Shown here: piece by piece, positions 23,900 through 33,999 of the stretch | Layout of the letters: every line of letters starts with the position of its first letter | Position numbering within the stretch: the first letter of the stretch is position 1 | Origin: Dryococelus australis | Taxonomy: Eukaryota; Arthropoda; Insecta; Phasmatodea; Phasmatidae | DNA: 64,000 bases | Reading direction: 5' to 3' | NCBI GenBank assembly: GCA_029891345.1 | Contig: CM056997.1 | Coordinates: forward strand, 219,064,712-219,128,711 | Translations under genes and position numbers: made by a program | Notes under the pieces: model-generated | The model's database searches: none | The model's input: only the letters and a program-made list of their open reading frames with translations | Told to the model about the DNA's origin: nothing

Positions 23900-24200
23900 T
23901 TTTTGCACCACACATATCACATGTTAGTAGAAATTTAGAGGTAAACTGGCTCTGTTTATGATGACATACATTACAACTTTAACTGAAGATCTTGTCATAG
24001 TAACTGCATTGTTTACCAGTTAGATGTTGTTGATCGAACGTCGAAGTTTCACATGTAGTCATACCCGACGGTACACCCTCAGTGGTTGGCATCAACTTCA
24101 AGCACTGACTCCACACTGCTGACTCTACACTCCTGACCACACTCTGCTGAGTCCACACTGCTGACTCCTCACTGCTGAATCCACATTGCTGACTCCACAC
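23900..24200 (-). pseudogene. C2H2 zinc-finger remnant (left arm) with 15-bp repeats
   Basis: The minus strand reads KQCSYYDKIFS and then TCDMCGAKIDKGYTLKRH, finger-like segments with stops between them. The right-arm counterpart is at 31,440-31,715. Next to it, 24,095-24,205, is a short array of 'ctgactccacactg', also mirrored in the right arm at 31,365-31,435. Confidence 0.6.
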
Positions 24201-24659
24201 TCCTCAAACATAGTTTAACAACTGTGTGTTAAGTCTGCTGTAGCAGTAATTTATACCTTCCTTCTACCGGTCGAATATGAAGCTATATGCTCTCATCCGC
24301 TCAGTAGTTGAGGGGAAAAAGTCTGTGCGTACTTATTTTGCTAAGTGGAGAGTACCCATTCGTCCTCAACTCTATATGGTTTATCGAAGCCAGGCTCCAA
24401 TCCAAACATCATGAATTCTTCTTCCTATTAACATAGGTTGCATAAACTCTCAACAGTCCCATCTTATGGTGCAGCTGAATAACACATAGCTTCATTCGAA
24501 GTCTTCAAAGTATTGGTACAATACTCATCATAGCAAGATGCTGGTTTAGTATTGCTACAGTCCAGACATATATTATATTTGACATCAATATGTAATTCTA
24601 GCTCATAGATAATTTGGTTTATTAATTATTAAATTAGGTCCCATACCTGTCAGGAATGA

Positions 24660-25260
24660 GAAAACGGTGTGCAGTGTAGTCGATATATTCGGTGCAACAA
24701 AATCTTTACAAAGCCTCACTGAATGCAGATCGCCGCAGGAAAAATACAATTAGTGGTCGGCGATATCGAAGGTTCGACAGTCTTTGTATCATTTCCTTTA
24801 CACAGTTACAAATAGTTGCTAAAATCATCCTCGTGTACATACATTCTGTGAAACTTATCACATCGATATGTTATACGAACGGCTTTCCTCACAGAAGTAC
24901 TTTTTTCATGTTGTCTAGCATCATATGCACAAGTCAACTACTTGCTACAATTAAAGACGACTTCTCAGGTTGCTGCATCATACAAGCATCGAGTAACACG
25001 TTCTCACATGCAAACACAGTACACTCTCGATTCCAGTGGCAACCAGTTTCATGCTGTCTGCAGCTTAGAGTCTTCTTACAGTAGCGACTGCATCAACAAC
25101 AACTTGCCTGTTTGATCATCGAGCACGTAATTCACAGCTTATGTTCACTCTCTAAAGACTGAATGGCAACTGTGTGGGCAAACAGTTTATGACTCCACCT
25201 CTACAGTGTCAACCCGACAAGAGTATCAGCTTGAGAAGATGTTTCTTTAAATCGTCAACA
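24660..25260 (-). pseudogene. Decayed zinc-finger segment (left arm)
   Basis: This mirrors 30,400-30,990 of the right arm, including 'atatattcggtgcaacaaaa' and 'gatcgccgcagg' / 'tcgaaggttcgac'. The plus-strand frame of 130 codons at 24,692 is antisense to the finger-like reading and has no motif of its own. Stops are frequent in the minus-strand reading. Confidence 0.5.
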
Positions 25261-25299
25261 TATGCATACGTTCTTCGATAATTACCATGACAAACAGTG

Positions 25300-26120
25300 C
25301 AGGGTTACACATTGCAAGATGATGACTTCTGAAGTCAATACATCATGCAATCCATGATGTACATATTTCGCATGCGAACACAGTACACTCTGGATTCTGA
25401 TGCCAACCAGCCTCATACCATCTGCAGCTAGTTATTTCAGAAAAGGTCGTCTTAAAGTAGCATCACATCGTGTTCTATCATCTCCGAGCACATTATCCAC
25501 ATACAACATTCACTTTTCGCGGTCGGATCAACAACTGAGTCTCCAAGCATATCCCTACATGTATTAAACCACTATGTATGTGACCTTTCATGGGTACTAT
25601 CAGTGTCAGCTTGAGAACAAGTGCATGACACACTTTTGTCTAGTCCTTCACCCAGCAGAGGACTGTGCTTGAATCCCTGGGCTCATTTCTCCAATTGCTA
25701 AGCACCTTGCAAAGTCGCCTGTACGAAATCGTTATTAACTGGAGATTGTCTATTGTACGTAACATCCAACCGGAACTTTTTCCAATGTACTCTTCTTCCT
25801 CATTGTAAATCTTCTGTATACCAGCTTCTACACTTGTGCAATGTTGTGCATGTTATGGAGAGGCACATTCTTTCTATTAAAAGCTTTCCAACTATATTCA
25901 TTACCATGTGGTTCTGGTTTGGTATATATACCAAATATATATGTATTCCACCCACATATTATATTTTAATATGCCATCTTTTTCCATATCATCTATAAGT
26001 CGATCTTTAGCACTCTTGCTCATTTGCTTATGTGTGTACAAATAACTTTTGCCATGATGAAGCAAAATATGTCTTCATTAGACCACAGAAAGCAGATTCT
26101 TTCAGCATGAACCTATTCTC
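25300..26120 (-). pseudogene. Left-arm copy of the polymerase N-terminal-like module
   Basis: This mirrors 29,459-29,940. Matches include 'gaacctattctcattggata' (reverse of the SNENGF coding region) and 'gaaagcagattctttcag'. It is more decayed than the right-arm copy and I could not follow one frame for long. Confidence 0.5.
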
Positions 26121-26414
26121 ATTGGATAATCTGGCAGCAAGTGGTGTTGTAGTAGCGTTTTCGTATGTGCAATTCTTCATATACTAGTTTTCCCTGATAT
26201 GACTTCTTGTAGAACCAGCACAAATTGTTGTCTGAAGTAGTATCCATCGTTGCTCGAGCCGATGTTCACTCATCGATTAGCAACACACTAATGTTTCCAC
26301 CAATCTCACATGTTGTATAAATATGCATTTTCATATACAAACAGTGGGATATAATCCTTTTGTAGACATGTATTTAGCTAGTCATTGTATCTCTGTTACT
26401 AAACTGATGTGCAT

Positions 26415-26620
26415 CTGCAAGTTAAAATATAAATTTCATATAATAACAAATATGTGAACACTAACCTCTTTCCAACACATGCACATCTCTGACGTCGACA
26501 TGCATTGTTATTTCTACTAAAGAGCTTACCAGAATAGAGACATTGTTTCCGCCCTGAAGGAATGCTCAGTTCGGACCTTTATTGCTAGTATTTTGTCCTC
26601 CACTACCACCGCTGGGGTCC
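26415..26620 (-). pseudogene. Zinc-finger exon with a 51-nt intron-like gap (left arm)
   Basis: The minus strand reads a finger of the form QCLYSGKLFSRNNNACRRQR, one key cysteine changed to serine. A gap at 26,465-26,415 then begins GTTAGT and ends TTGCAG. The right arm has the equivalent gap at 28,578-28,627 with the same acceptor but a damaged donor. The conserved boundaries in two diverged copies suggest a real small intron in the ancestral gene. Confidence 0.5.
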
Positions 26621-26951
26621 AAGACCACAGTAGTAGTATTGCATTTCAGCATGACATTCACTTGTGGTTCATCATATACCAAGACTTTAATATACATAAT
26701 GAATGGAAGTCATACTCTCTCTGTACAGCACATACAACTGTGCTTCAATGAATACTCAGCCATCGCTTCTGTTCTAACAACGAAGATGATGCCAGACTCC
26801 TCCTCCAACGTAAAGATGAGTACATCACACATTGAATCATATTCAACAATTCCATCGGTCAAATTGGGAAGTGGTAACATTTTGTTACCACATCACACAC
26901 TCATATAGTACAGCATTCAATAGGTCTTATAATTCCTTACTTATGTAGGTT

Positions 26952-27240
26952 GTCAGGTTGTCCGAGAGGTCTAAGGCACTGGATTTAAGCCCTGGTTCCC
27001 TGTGTGAGGAGCATTGGTTCGAATTTTACACCTGACAAATATTTTCTTCTTCCTTGCTGGTGTGTGTCCCATGTCAAATAAGGATTTCATATGTGAATAA
27101 AACAAGGTTATATACGCAGGCGCATGAGCACTCTGGCTCATTCGCAGATAGTATGTTGTTCGAGCTCTGGCAGACTTGAGAGCATATCATTTTAGGTCAG
27201 TAGTTTGTACCATAGTTACACATCAGCAAAAAAATTTGTT
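26952..27240 (+). repeat. tRNA-Leu(UAA)-like SINE, family 2
   Basis: The first 86 bp (26,952-27,037) look like a tRNA-Leu: a perfect 7-bp acceptor pair (GTCAGGT/ACCTGAC), the A-box region 'tgtccgagaggtctaaggc', TAA in the anticodon place and the B box 'ggttcgaatt'. Anticodon and T stems are mispaired, so it is not a functional tRNA. The body then has 'ttccttgctgg', 'caaataaggattt', 'gttcgagctctgg' and 'taggtcagtag', as at 22,874-23,300. Confidence 0.7.
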
Positions 27241-27250
27241 GTAGAGCACT

Positions 27251-27730
27251 GTGAAAATGATGGCATGCTGTTCTAGTTGTCAGAAGATTCTATCAGCTAT
27301 TGTGGAATATGGAAAGCTTAATTCACTTGCAGCACTCAACAAAGAAACTGCTCTTTCATACTTTCCTAAGGAATTATTTCTGACATATGCTAGATATGAA
27401 TACAATATGTCTACAAACATCTACCTGCATATCTACAAGAGGACACTGGCATACACGACTACCTCCCGTGTACTCGATGTTTGCAAGGATGTACTTCTCT
27501 TATGGACCCACAACATTATAGGGTCAGGTATATTGCACGTCGGAAGCAATCTGTGTTGGATGCCCCATCCAACACAGATTGCTTCCCTTAGGAACTCATT
27601 AAGGGCAGAGAGAGAGAGAGATAGAGAGAGATGTGTACCTGGAGCAGCTGACGAGGTCGTCGTTCCGACACAGGTTTGGATGACAGTCACCATAAAACTC
27701 ACAGTTCTGACCCTGGGAGCCATTGGTTAA
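27251..27730 (+). other. Open frame of 159 codons across the palindrome axis
   Basis: This is one of the longest uninterrupted frames in the window. It starts with a CCSSCQK stretch and crosses the hairpin at 27,542-27,586, then a GA-rich run. The part after the hairpin is low complexity and unlikely to be protein. No family was recognised. It lies in the central segment that is not obviously duplicated between the arms. Confidence 0.25.
27542..27586. repeat. Perfect hairpin at the palindrome axis
   Basis: Two 21-bp perfectly complementary arms ('ggaagcaatctgtgttggat' + g and its reverse complement) are separated only by CCC. Its centre (27,564) coincides with the axis predicted from matched arm positions. 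Confidence 0.97.
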
Positions 27731-27922
27731 AATGGTAGAGTAGTTCTGGCAGGGTGCACTCTTGTGGTTCCTCCTGATGGTAGGAGCTGCCGTGGCTGTG
27801 GTTGGCAATATACATGAATCTCACAGTAGTTTTTAAACTAACAATATGATGATTTTTGTATAGGGTTTGCCAGTTCAGTTGTCACCCAGGCTTCGAAGAG
27901 TGATCAGTGCTCTTATTCCACA

Positions 27923-28580
27923 ATGGAGGACATCTGTTTGTGTCGCTACTGTAATAAGAGCTTTACTAAAAGCTGCAATGCTCGTCGATATGAGACTGGC
28001 TGTCCTCGCAATATCAAGTGCACTTATGTGTATTAAAAAGAGTGTCAATCGCATTTTCAGTGACGCGATAACTTCAAACGATATATTGCATCATAGAAAG
28101 AACTCCTTCCTGTTCGAACCAAACACAATTTGCTTAAATTTAAGGAAAGGAACATATCTGCAGAAAAACTGACATTAGTAAAGGACTCAAGAGTGCAACC
28201 AATGGCTGGATCACCTCATAGACATGTATGCAACTACTGTAACAGGAAATTATTTGCACATGTCCCCAGTGCAAAGAGACATATGAAGCATAAATACAAG
28301 CTGAATCCATATCCCACAGTCTATCGATGTGATAACTGTCACGGTTATTTCACTCGTATAGACAGTTGAAACATACATATGAAAAAGTGTAAAGCTCTTG
28401 TACCAGCTATGCAACAAACCTGTGGCGGTCAGGTGCCTGCCATATCGAGTGGTGGTGGTACACCAACTTCCGATCTAAGCATTCCTTCAAGGTGGAAACA
28501 ATGTCTCTACTGTGGTAAGCACTGTAGTTGAAATAACAACACACATCAACATGGGAGATGTGTCTGTTTGAAAAGAGATA
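27923..28580 (+). pseudogene. C2H2 zinc-finger array, first part (right arm)
   Basis: From an ATG at 27,923 the frame reads MEDICLCRYCNKSFTKSC with a finger ending NARRYETGC. Further segments follow: HVCNYCNRKLFAHVPSAKRH (about 28,222-28,285), YRCDNCHGYFTR...HMKKC (to about 28,390) and QCLYCGKH (about 28,500). Stops and a frameshift interrupt the array (for example in the RIDS*NIH region near 28,368). A proline/serine linker-like stretch separates fingers. Fingers ending H-x(3-5)-C recur here and next to the polymerase remnant at 53,192, which points to the same protein family. Confidence 0.65.
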
Positions 28581-28715
28581 GTGCTAAAGTATTTGTCATG
28601 ATGTTATATTCCAATTCTAATTTGCAGCTGCATGTCAGTGTTTTAACAGATATACAACTACTGACTAAATACAGGTCTACAAAAGGCTTAATTCTCCACT
28701 CATGGAATATGAAAA

Positions 28716-28784
<69 letters not shown>
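28716..28784. repeat. (TA)n microsatellite, right arm only
   Basis: A TA tract of about 69 bp inside the zinc-finger gene remnant. The left arm has 'gcattttcatatacaaac' in the equivalent place with no expansion. Confidence 0.95.
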
Positions 28785-28787
<3 letters not shown>

Positions 28788-28839
28788 ATGTGGAATTGGT
28801 GGAATGTTTAGTGTGTTGCAGTTAATACAAGAGTGAACA

Positions 28840-29312
28840 TTGGCTCGAGTGACGATGGAAACTACTTCAGACAACCATTTATGCTGGTTCTGCAAGAAGT
28901 TATTTTCCAACAGCCGCCATGCGCGTCGACATGAGACTGGGTGTGCTAGGAACATGAAGAGTTCTGCTTTAATATGCGAACCGTACAAGTCTCAATTTAG
29001 ATGCCATGATAGCTTAAAAATACATCTTGCAACATGCAATGGACTCTCGCCCATGCATGCTAAGCACTGTAGGTCCACATTGGATACTGGTTCATGCTCA
29101 CCATTGGACCTGAATATTGCAGGCCATTCTCCACAGGCATCGAGAGCATGGACTGCACCTGCTATAGTGGATACTCAAGCACCACCACCATCGGCAACAC
29201 TGATCCTGGACTTGTACAATTCTACACAGACATCAAGGACTACTGTATTAGGACCTTTAGTAAAAGATCCAGTGCATATCAACATGAGAAACCTGGAGCA
29301 TGTTCGATGAAG
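28840..29312 (+). pseudogene. C2H2 zinc-finger segment, best preserved (right arm)
   Basis: An open frame of 156 codons carries a finger LCWFCKKLFSNSRHARRHET (C-x2-C...H-x-x-x-x-C) and a second degenerate one ending FRCHDSLKIHLATC. A proline/serine-rich linker follows (DTQAPPPSATL). A third finger-like segment appears only after a frame change (YCIRTFSKRSSAYQHEK, about 29,240-29,300). Such finger-linker arrangements match the N-terminal region of Polinton polymerases and related proteins. DNA or RNA binding is plausible but unproven. Confidence 0.65.
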
Positions 29313-29458
29313 TTGTTCTGGGGTGTCTCAGCTCACCTGGGTTATAAGTGCAAATATGTTTTTCCATGTTATCAAGCAACAGAAAGCATTCTAGTCGAAG
29401 CATGATACAAAATAAATAACTATCACAGAAAACTATTTCGGGAAACAAGTAACAACCA

Positions 29459-29940
29459 TATGAAGGATTTTACATATGGAAAAGTTAATACTACACCAAC
29501 TGCTGCAAGCTTATCCAATGAGAATGGGTTTATCCTGAAAGAATATGCTTTCCATGGTCAAATGGAGATACATGTTGCATTGGGCATGGCAAAATATATT
29601 TGTACATACCTTATGCAAATGAATAAGAATATTATAGATTTTCTTGGAGATGAGATGGCAAAAGATGGCACATTAAAATAAAATGTGTTTTTGGAATGTA
29701 TATATATCAAACCAGAACCACATAATGATGAATTTAGTTGGAAAGCTTTTAAGACAATGAATGTGCCTCTCATAACATCCACGGCATTGTGGCTAGTATA
29801 GAAGCTGGTATACAGAACATTTGCAACAAGGAAGCAGAGTACATGTGAGAAGGTTCCAGTTGGAAGTTACATGCAATAGATCATCTCCAATTGAGAATGA
29901 ATTCATATAGACCACTTTGCAACTAGGCACTTGTCAACTT
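29459..29940 (+). pseudogene. Polinton polymerase N-terminal-like module (right arm)
   Basis: The frame starts MKDFTYGKVNTTPTAASLSN and continues with NGFILKEYAFHGQMEIHVAL, then IIDFLGDEM. After one stop (29,679) it reads FLECIYIKPEPHNDEFSWKA. A later piece, in another frame, ends in EGSSWKLHAIDHLQLRMNSY, the place where family members have a G-S-G-W motif. The same end is readable at 53,990-54,090, upstream of the polymerase C-terminus in the second Polinton. I see no polymerase catalytic motif. The module has at least two stops and one frameshift. Confidence 0.6.
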
Positions 29941-30119
29941 AAGCAATGAGCCCAGGGCTTGAAGCAGATTCTCTTGCTGATTGAAGGACTAGATAAAAGT
30001 GTAAGTCACACACTTGCTCTCTCATGCAGATACTAATAGTACTCAAGTTAGGTTTACATACATGTAGGGATATGCTGGCAATCTCAGTTGCTGTTGGAAC
30101 CACAAAGACTGAACGTTGT

Positions 30120-30340
30120 CTGTGGATAACGTGCTCTGCAATGATGATGGAATAGGATGTGTTGCTACTGTAAGATGACCATTTCTGAAATAACCACCTG
30201 CAGATCGCAGGAGGCCTGTTGTTATCAGAATCCAGAGCATACTGTGTTAGCATGTGAAATATGTACATCACAGTTTGCCTAATGTGATAATTTGAGAAGT
30301 CATCTTGGAACATGTAATTCTGCATTGTCTGACATGATAA
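30120..30340 (+). pseudogene. Zinc-finger remnant (right arm)
   Basis: One frame reads CCYCKMTISEITTCRS and then LACEICTSQFA, a stop, and CDNLRSHLGTC. This is a finger pair with one nonsense codon. The 191-codon minus-strand frame over 29,939-30,514 is antisense and has no motif. Confidence 0.55.
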
Positions 30341-30499
30341 GTCTAGAAGAATATATGCTAATTTTGACAATTTAAAAAAACATACTCTCAAGCTGATACT
30401 TGTGTCGGGTTGACACTGTAGAGATGGATTCATAATAGGTGGGCCCACACAGTTACCCTTCATTCCTCGGAGAGTGAACATCAGCTGTGAATTACATGC

Positions 30500-30780
30500 T
30501 CGATGATGAAGCACGCAAGTTGTAGTTGTTGCTGTCGCTACTGTAAGAAGAAATCATAAACTGCGGACAGCATGAAACCAGTTGCCACCGGAATCAAAGG
30601 CATACTGTGTTCGCACATGAAAAAGTGTAACTCACTGTTTGTCCGATGCGGCAAACAGATAAGACATAATGAATTGTGACAAGATGTTTACATGTGCATA
30701 CGATGCTAGATGACATGAAAAAAGTATGTGTATGAGGAAAGCCATTCGTATAACATATAGATGTGATAAGTATCACAGAA
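30500..30780 (+). pseudogene. Zinc-finger remnant (right arm)
   Basis: The frame reads CRYCKKKS, a stop, then GILCSHMKKCNSLFVRCGKQ, and more stops. It mirrors 24,700-25,100. It is the most decayed of the right-arm finger segments. Confidence 0.5.
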
Positions 30781-31439
30781 TGTATGTACATGATAATGAT
30801 TAAAGTAGACATTTGAATCTGTACAATGGAAAGGATATAGAGACTATCGAACCTTCGACATCTCTGACCACTTATGTTATATTTCCTGCTGCGATCTCCA
30901 TTCAGGGGGTATTTGTAAAGATTTTGTTGCACCAAATATATCAACTACACTGCACACTGTTTGTTCATTCCTGACAAGTTTGGTGCCTAGTTTAATCAAA
31001 CAAATTAACGATGAGGTGCTGTCAATTATAATATGGGGCTGGACTGTAGTTTTACGAAACCAGAGCCTTGCAATGATGAGTATTGTACCAGATTTTTCAA
31101 GACTTCGACTGTATATGTGTGTTATTCATCTGCAGCACAAAATGTGATTGTTGATAGTATATATAAGATATGTAAGAATAAGAAGAAGACATTATGGCCA
31201 AGTGTTTGGGTTGGACTATTGCTTTGGTAAATCATATAGAGTTGAGGACGAATGCATACTCTCCACTTAGCAAAATGGGTACACACTGCTTTTTTCCCCC
31301 TCCACTATTGAGCAGACGACAGCTCATAACTTTATCTTTAATCAGTATAAGGGGGAGTCGGCATTGTGGACTCAGCAGAGTGTAGTCAGAAGTTTGGAGT
31401 CAGCAGTGTGGAGTCAGCAGTGTTGAGTCAGTGCTTGAA

Positions 31440-31715
31440 GATAATGCCAACCACTGGTAAACAATGTAATTACTGCAGAACATGTTCAGTAAAATGTTCA
31501 ATGCACATGTTCATGAACAGAGTGAATGTACAAAGGCACCGACCTCTAGACTACTACTAACATGTGATATGTGTACTGCAACATTTGGTAGTGGTGATAC
31601 TTTCAAAAGAAACATTGGGACATATAAAGATAATGCACCTTTGCTTGACACGAGTAAGCATGCATTGTCACACGTTAAGGCTATCCTTCCAGCTAATTCA
31701 TCATGGAAACTATAG
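31440..31715 (+). pseudogene. Zinc-finger remnant (right arm)
   Basis: It reads GKQCNYCR and then, one frame over, MFSKMFNAHVHEQSEC, followed by LLTCDMCTATFGSGDTFKRN. These are two fingers in which the last histidine is lost. The left-arm partner (23,900-24,060) keeps the KRH histidine, so the two copies have decayed independently. Confidence 0.6.
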
Positions 31716-31861
31716 TTCTTTAGAGCACCCATAACATTACGTGGGCCTGCATAGTGTTCCAAACCTGTGTGTGAAGACAGAAAAATTGGAGATGCAGGGC
31801 ATGAACCATGTGGATCATCAGAAAGTTTGAACAATGACAACAAGAACAACCTTGAACCTCG

Positions 31862-32122
31862 CCTATTTTAAGTTACCTCCGACGATGCTACCCAGGATGT
31901 TGAAAACCAAACTGTGACATCCAGTGCTGATGCATATTCTACTGATGGTGATAAAGTGCCACCAATTGCTAAGAAAAGGTGAACATTTGGTTCCAAAGGC
32001 CCCAATGACCTAGTTAATCGTCTACAGTTGTTGGTATCATCACAGATAGGTGGCTATATTTCTGTCATCAGAGTGATGAATTCAGTTTTTGATGAACTCC
32101 GAGCCAGAGGATTTATTGATTG
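31862..32122 (+). pseudogene. Polinton-associated ORF, C-terminal part (right arm copy)
   Basis: The plus-strand frame reads DVENQTVTSSADAYSTDGDK, a stop, and then KGPNDLVNRLQLLVSSQIGG with VMNSVFDELRARGFID and a stop. The same block is present in inverted orientation at 23,384-23,560. The pattern PND/NLV-x-RL-x-LLVSSQ...IIDEL is that of a Polinton gene of unknown function lying next to the integrase in the second element (46,772-47,354). It marks the end of the gene series that runs outward from the palindrome axis. Confidence 0.65.
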
Positions 32123-32360
32123 ATATAATATATAGATATTTATGGGTGGATGATTTGGTTTTGCATGTAAGTAAATACATTAAAAATAACTTTGTTTTTT
32201 TTTCTTAATTCCCAGTGGCTAACAAAATACCTACTGCTATATACTAGAGGTCTACTAGAGTAGCATATGTCATGTAGCTGCTGACCTACGCAAGGATGCA
32301 CTCTCAAGTGGCTCGAGTTTCACTCAGAGCTCGAACTGTAATTACGAACACTGTTGTAGA

Positions 32361-32622
32361 TTGTAGGTAGGTATTTGGGCTTAACGTCTCTTCGACATCG
32401 AGGTCATTAGAGATGTTTGCAAGTTGCACGAGGAACAGGGACAGGGGAAATATTAGGAAGGAATTGACTATGGCTTTTGTTTGGGGCCCATCCCAGCATT
32501 CGCCTGGAGTGATTTCGAAAACCATGGAAAACCGAAATCAGCATGGCTGGACCTGGAATAAAACCCGGGTCCTCCCGAATGCGAGTCTAGTGTGTTACCA
32601 CTGCGCCACCTTGCTTGGTCCC
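32361..32622 (-). repeat. tRNA-derived SINE, family 3, with target duplication
   Basis: On the minus strand: A box 'ggtggcgcagtggtaacaca', B box 'cccgggttttattcc', body with 'ccatggttttcgaaatcac', and a terminal 'cgatgtcgaagagacgttaa'. It is flanked by 'aacactgttgtaga' (32,347-32,360) and 'aacactgttataga' (32,623-32,636). The left arm of the palindrome has the uninterrupted site at 22,607-22,626. The insertion therefore happened in one arm only. Confidence 0.9.
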
Positions 32623-33194
32623 AACACTGTTATAGACAATGGCAGTTACTTTCTTCATGACTTTTTTTGCAGCAGTGGGGGGCCCTTGCTTCCACTGACT
32701 TTCTATCGACAAATGAACAAATGATTGTCTTGTAGTTGAAAATACAATGGTGGCTTTCATGATGACCTGTATTATAATTATTATTACCAATCTCTATGTG
32801 AATCAATCCTGCGATACCTCGAGCATGGTTAACCGTTTCCACCACCCTCAGGTTACATGTATTACTTCCCTTCAATAGTACACCAGTAAGTACATGTATT
32901 TCGCAAGGGGATGTGGTGGGGATGCAGTACTTGGTCGGTAACATATATCTACCATGCACAGAAAGGCAGGACCAGTCATTGCAGTCTCCCTTCCAGCGAG
33001 GTCATGTCGATGAAAAAATGTGCTCTTGGCCTACAGGTATTCACTGCTAAACCAGTTAAGGTAAAAATAAACCACGACTCTCCATGGTATAAGTGGTTAG
33101 GGGGTAATTCATTTTTGCAATGTTCACATATTTCTTCTCCTACTCGCACAATATCATATTATGTATCCGATATATACACTATTTCATCTCCGAA

Positions 33195-33290
33195 CACACA
33201 TCTCATGCAATGGTGGTGGCTGAGTGGTCAAGGTATCAGACTGGTAACACAAGTGGAAGCCAGCATAATCCCCACACCTCCTCCTGCAGT
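33195..33290 (+). pseudogene. tRNA-Ser-like fragment (right arm)
   Basis: It has 'ggtggctgagtggtcaaggt' as an A-box region and 'cagactggtaac' in the anticodon-arm place, mirrored at 21,960-22,045. It is probably a SINE head shared by both arms before they diverged. Confidence 0.5.
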
Positions 33291-33999
33291 GTTTCTTTTT
33301 TGTTAAGGTGTAGGTTCATGAAAGTATTTTATATTCTAACCATGTGTTGACTGTCTAAGATGTCATTGGTGTTGACACATGTCTGGTGAGTGTGTAGACC
33401 CATGCTACTACCCATGCGAAAGGTAATCCTTTGCTGCTTTTTATGCATTTGTGTGTGTGTGTGTTGCGATACCTTTCTCCTTACTTGCACCACAGGGTAA
33501 TTTGTTTCATAATACTAATACTAATAAGCTTATCATTATGACACATATAGTATCTGTAGGACTTGGTTCTCTAGCACTGACTGCATATTTTTTGTGATGT
33601 ACCAAGTGACATCTCATTACCTACATACATCGAAGTCTTAGTACATAGGGGTGACAAGATGACACACAAGAACCAGGTCGGTCCCCCAAGACACTAGTGG
33701 GGTGTTGGTGCTAACCAACTGTCGGGAAGTAAGTGCATATATTAAAGGTTCGGTTGTGATTGTCTGTATTTATTACCTGCTTTGTTACATTAGTGCTGGT
33801 CGGAGATAAAAATGGATTTAATAAATTCCTGTGTGTCTACAAGCTTAACACTTACATTTATAACACTATTTTTTTAGCTGGTGGCAGAATTATTTTTCTT
33901 TGACAACATGGCTGGGAGCATTATATATATATATATATATATATATCCTTAATATTAGGGGCAGTGGTTTTTTTCATCAAGTGTAGTTCAGTAGCTGGC

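Noticed and set aside
26952-27037. A functional tRNA-Leu gene
   Set aside because: The anticodon and T stems do not pair, and the same body sequence follows in a second copy, showing a SINE.
29939-30514. The longest open frame in the window (191 aa, minus strand)
   Set aside because: It is antisense to a zinc-finger remnant that is mirrored in the other palindrome arm, and has no motif of its own.
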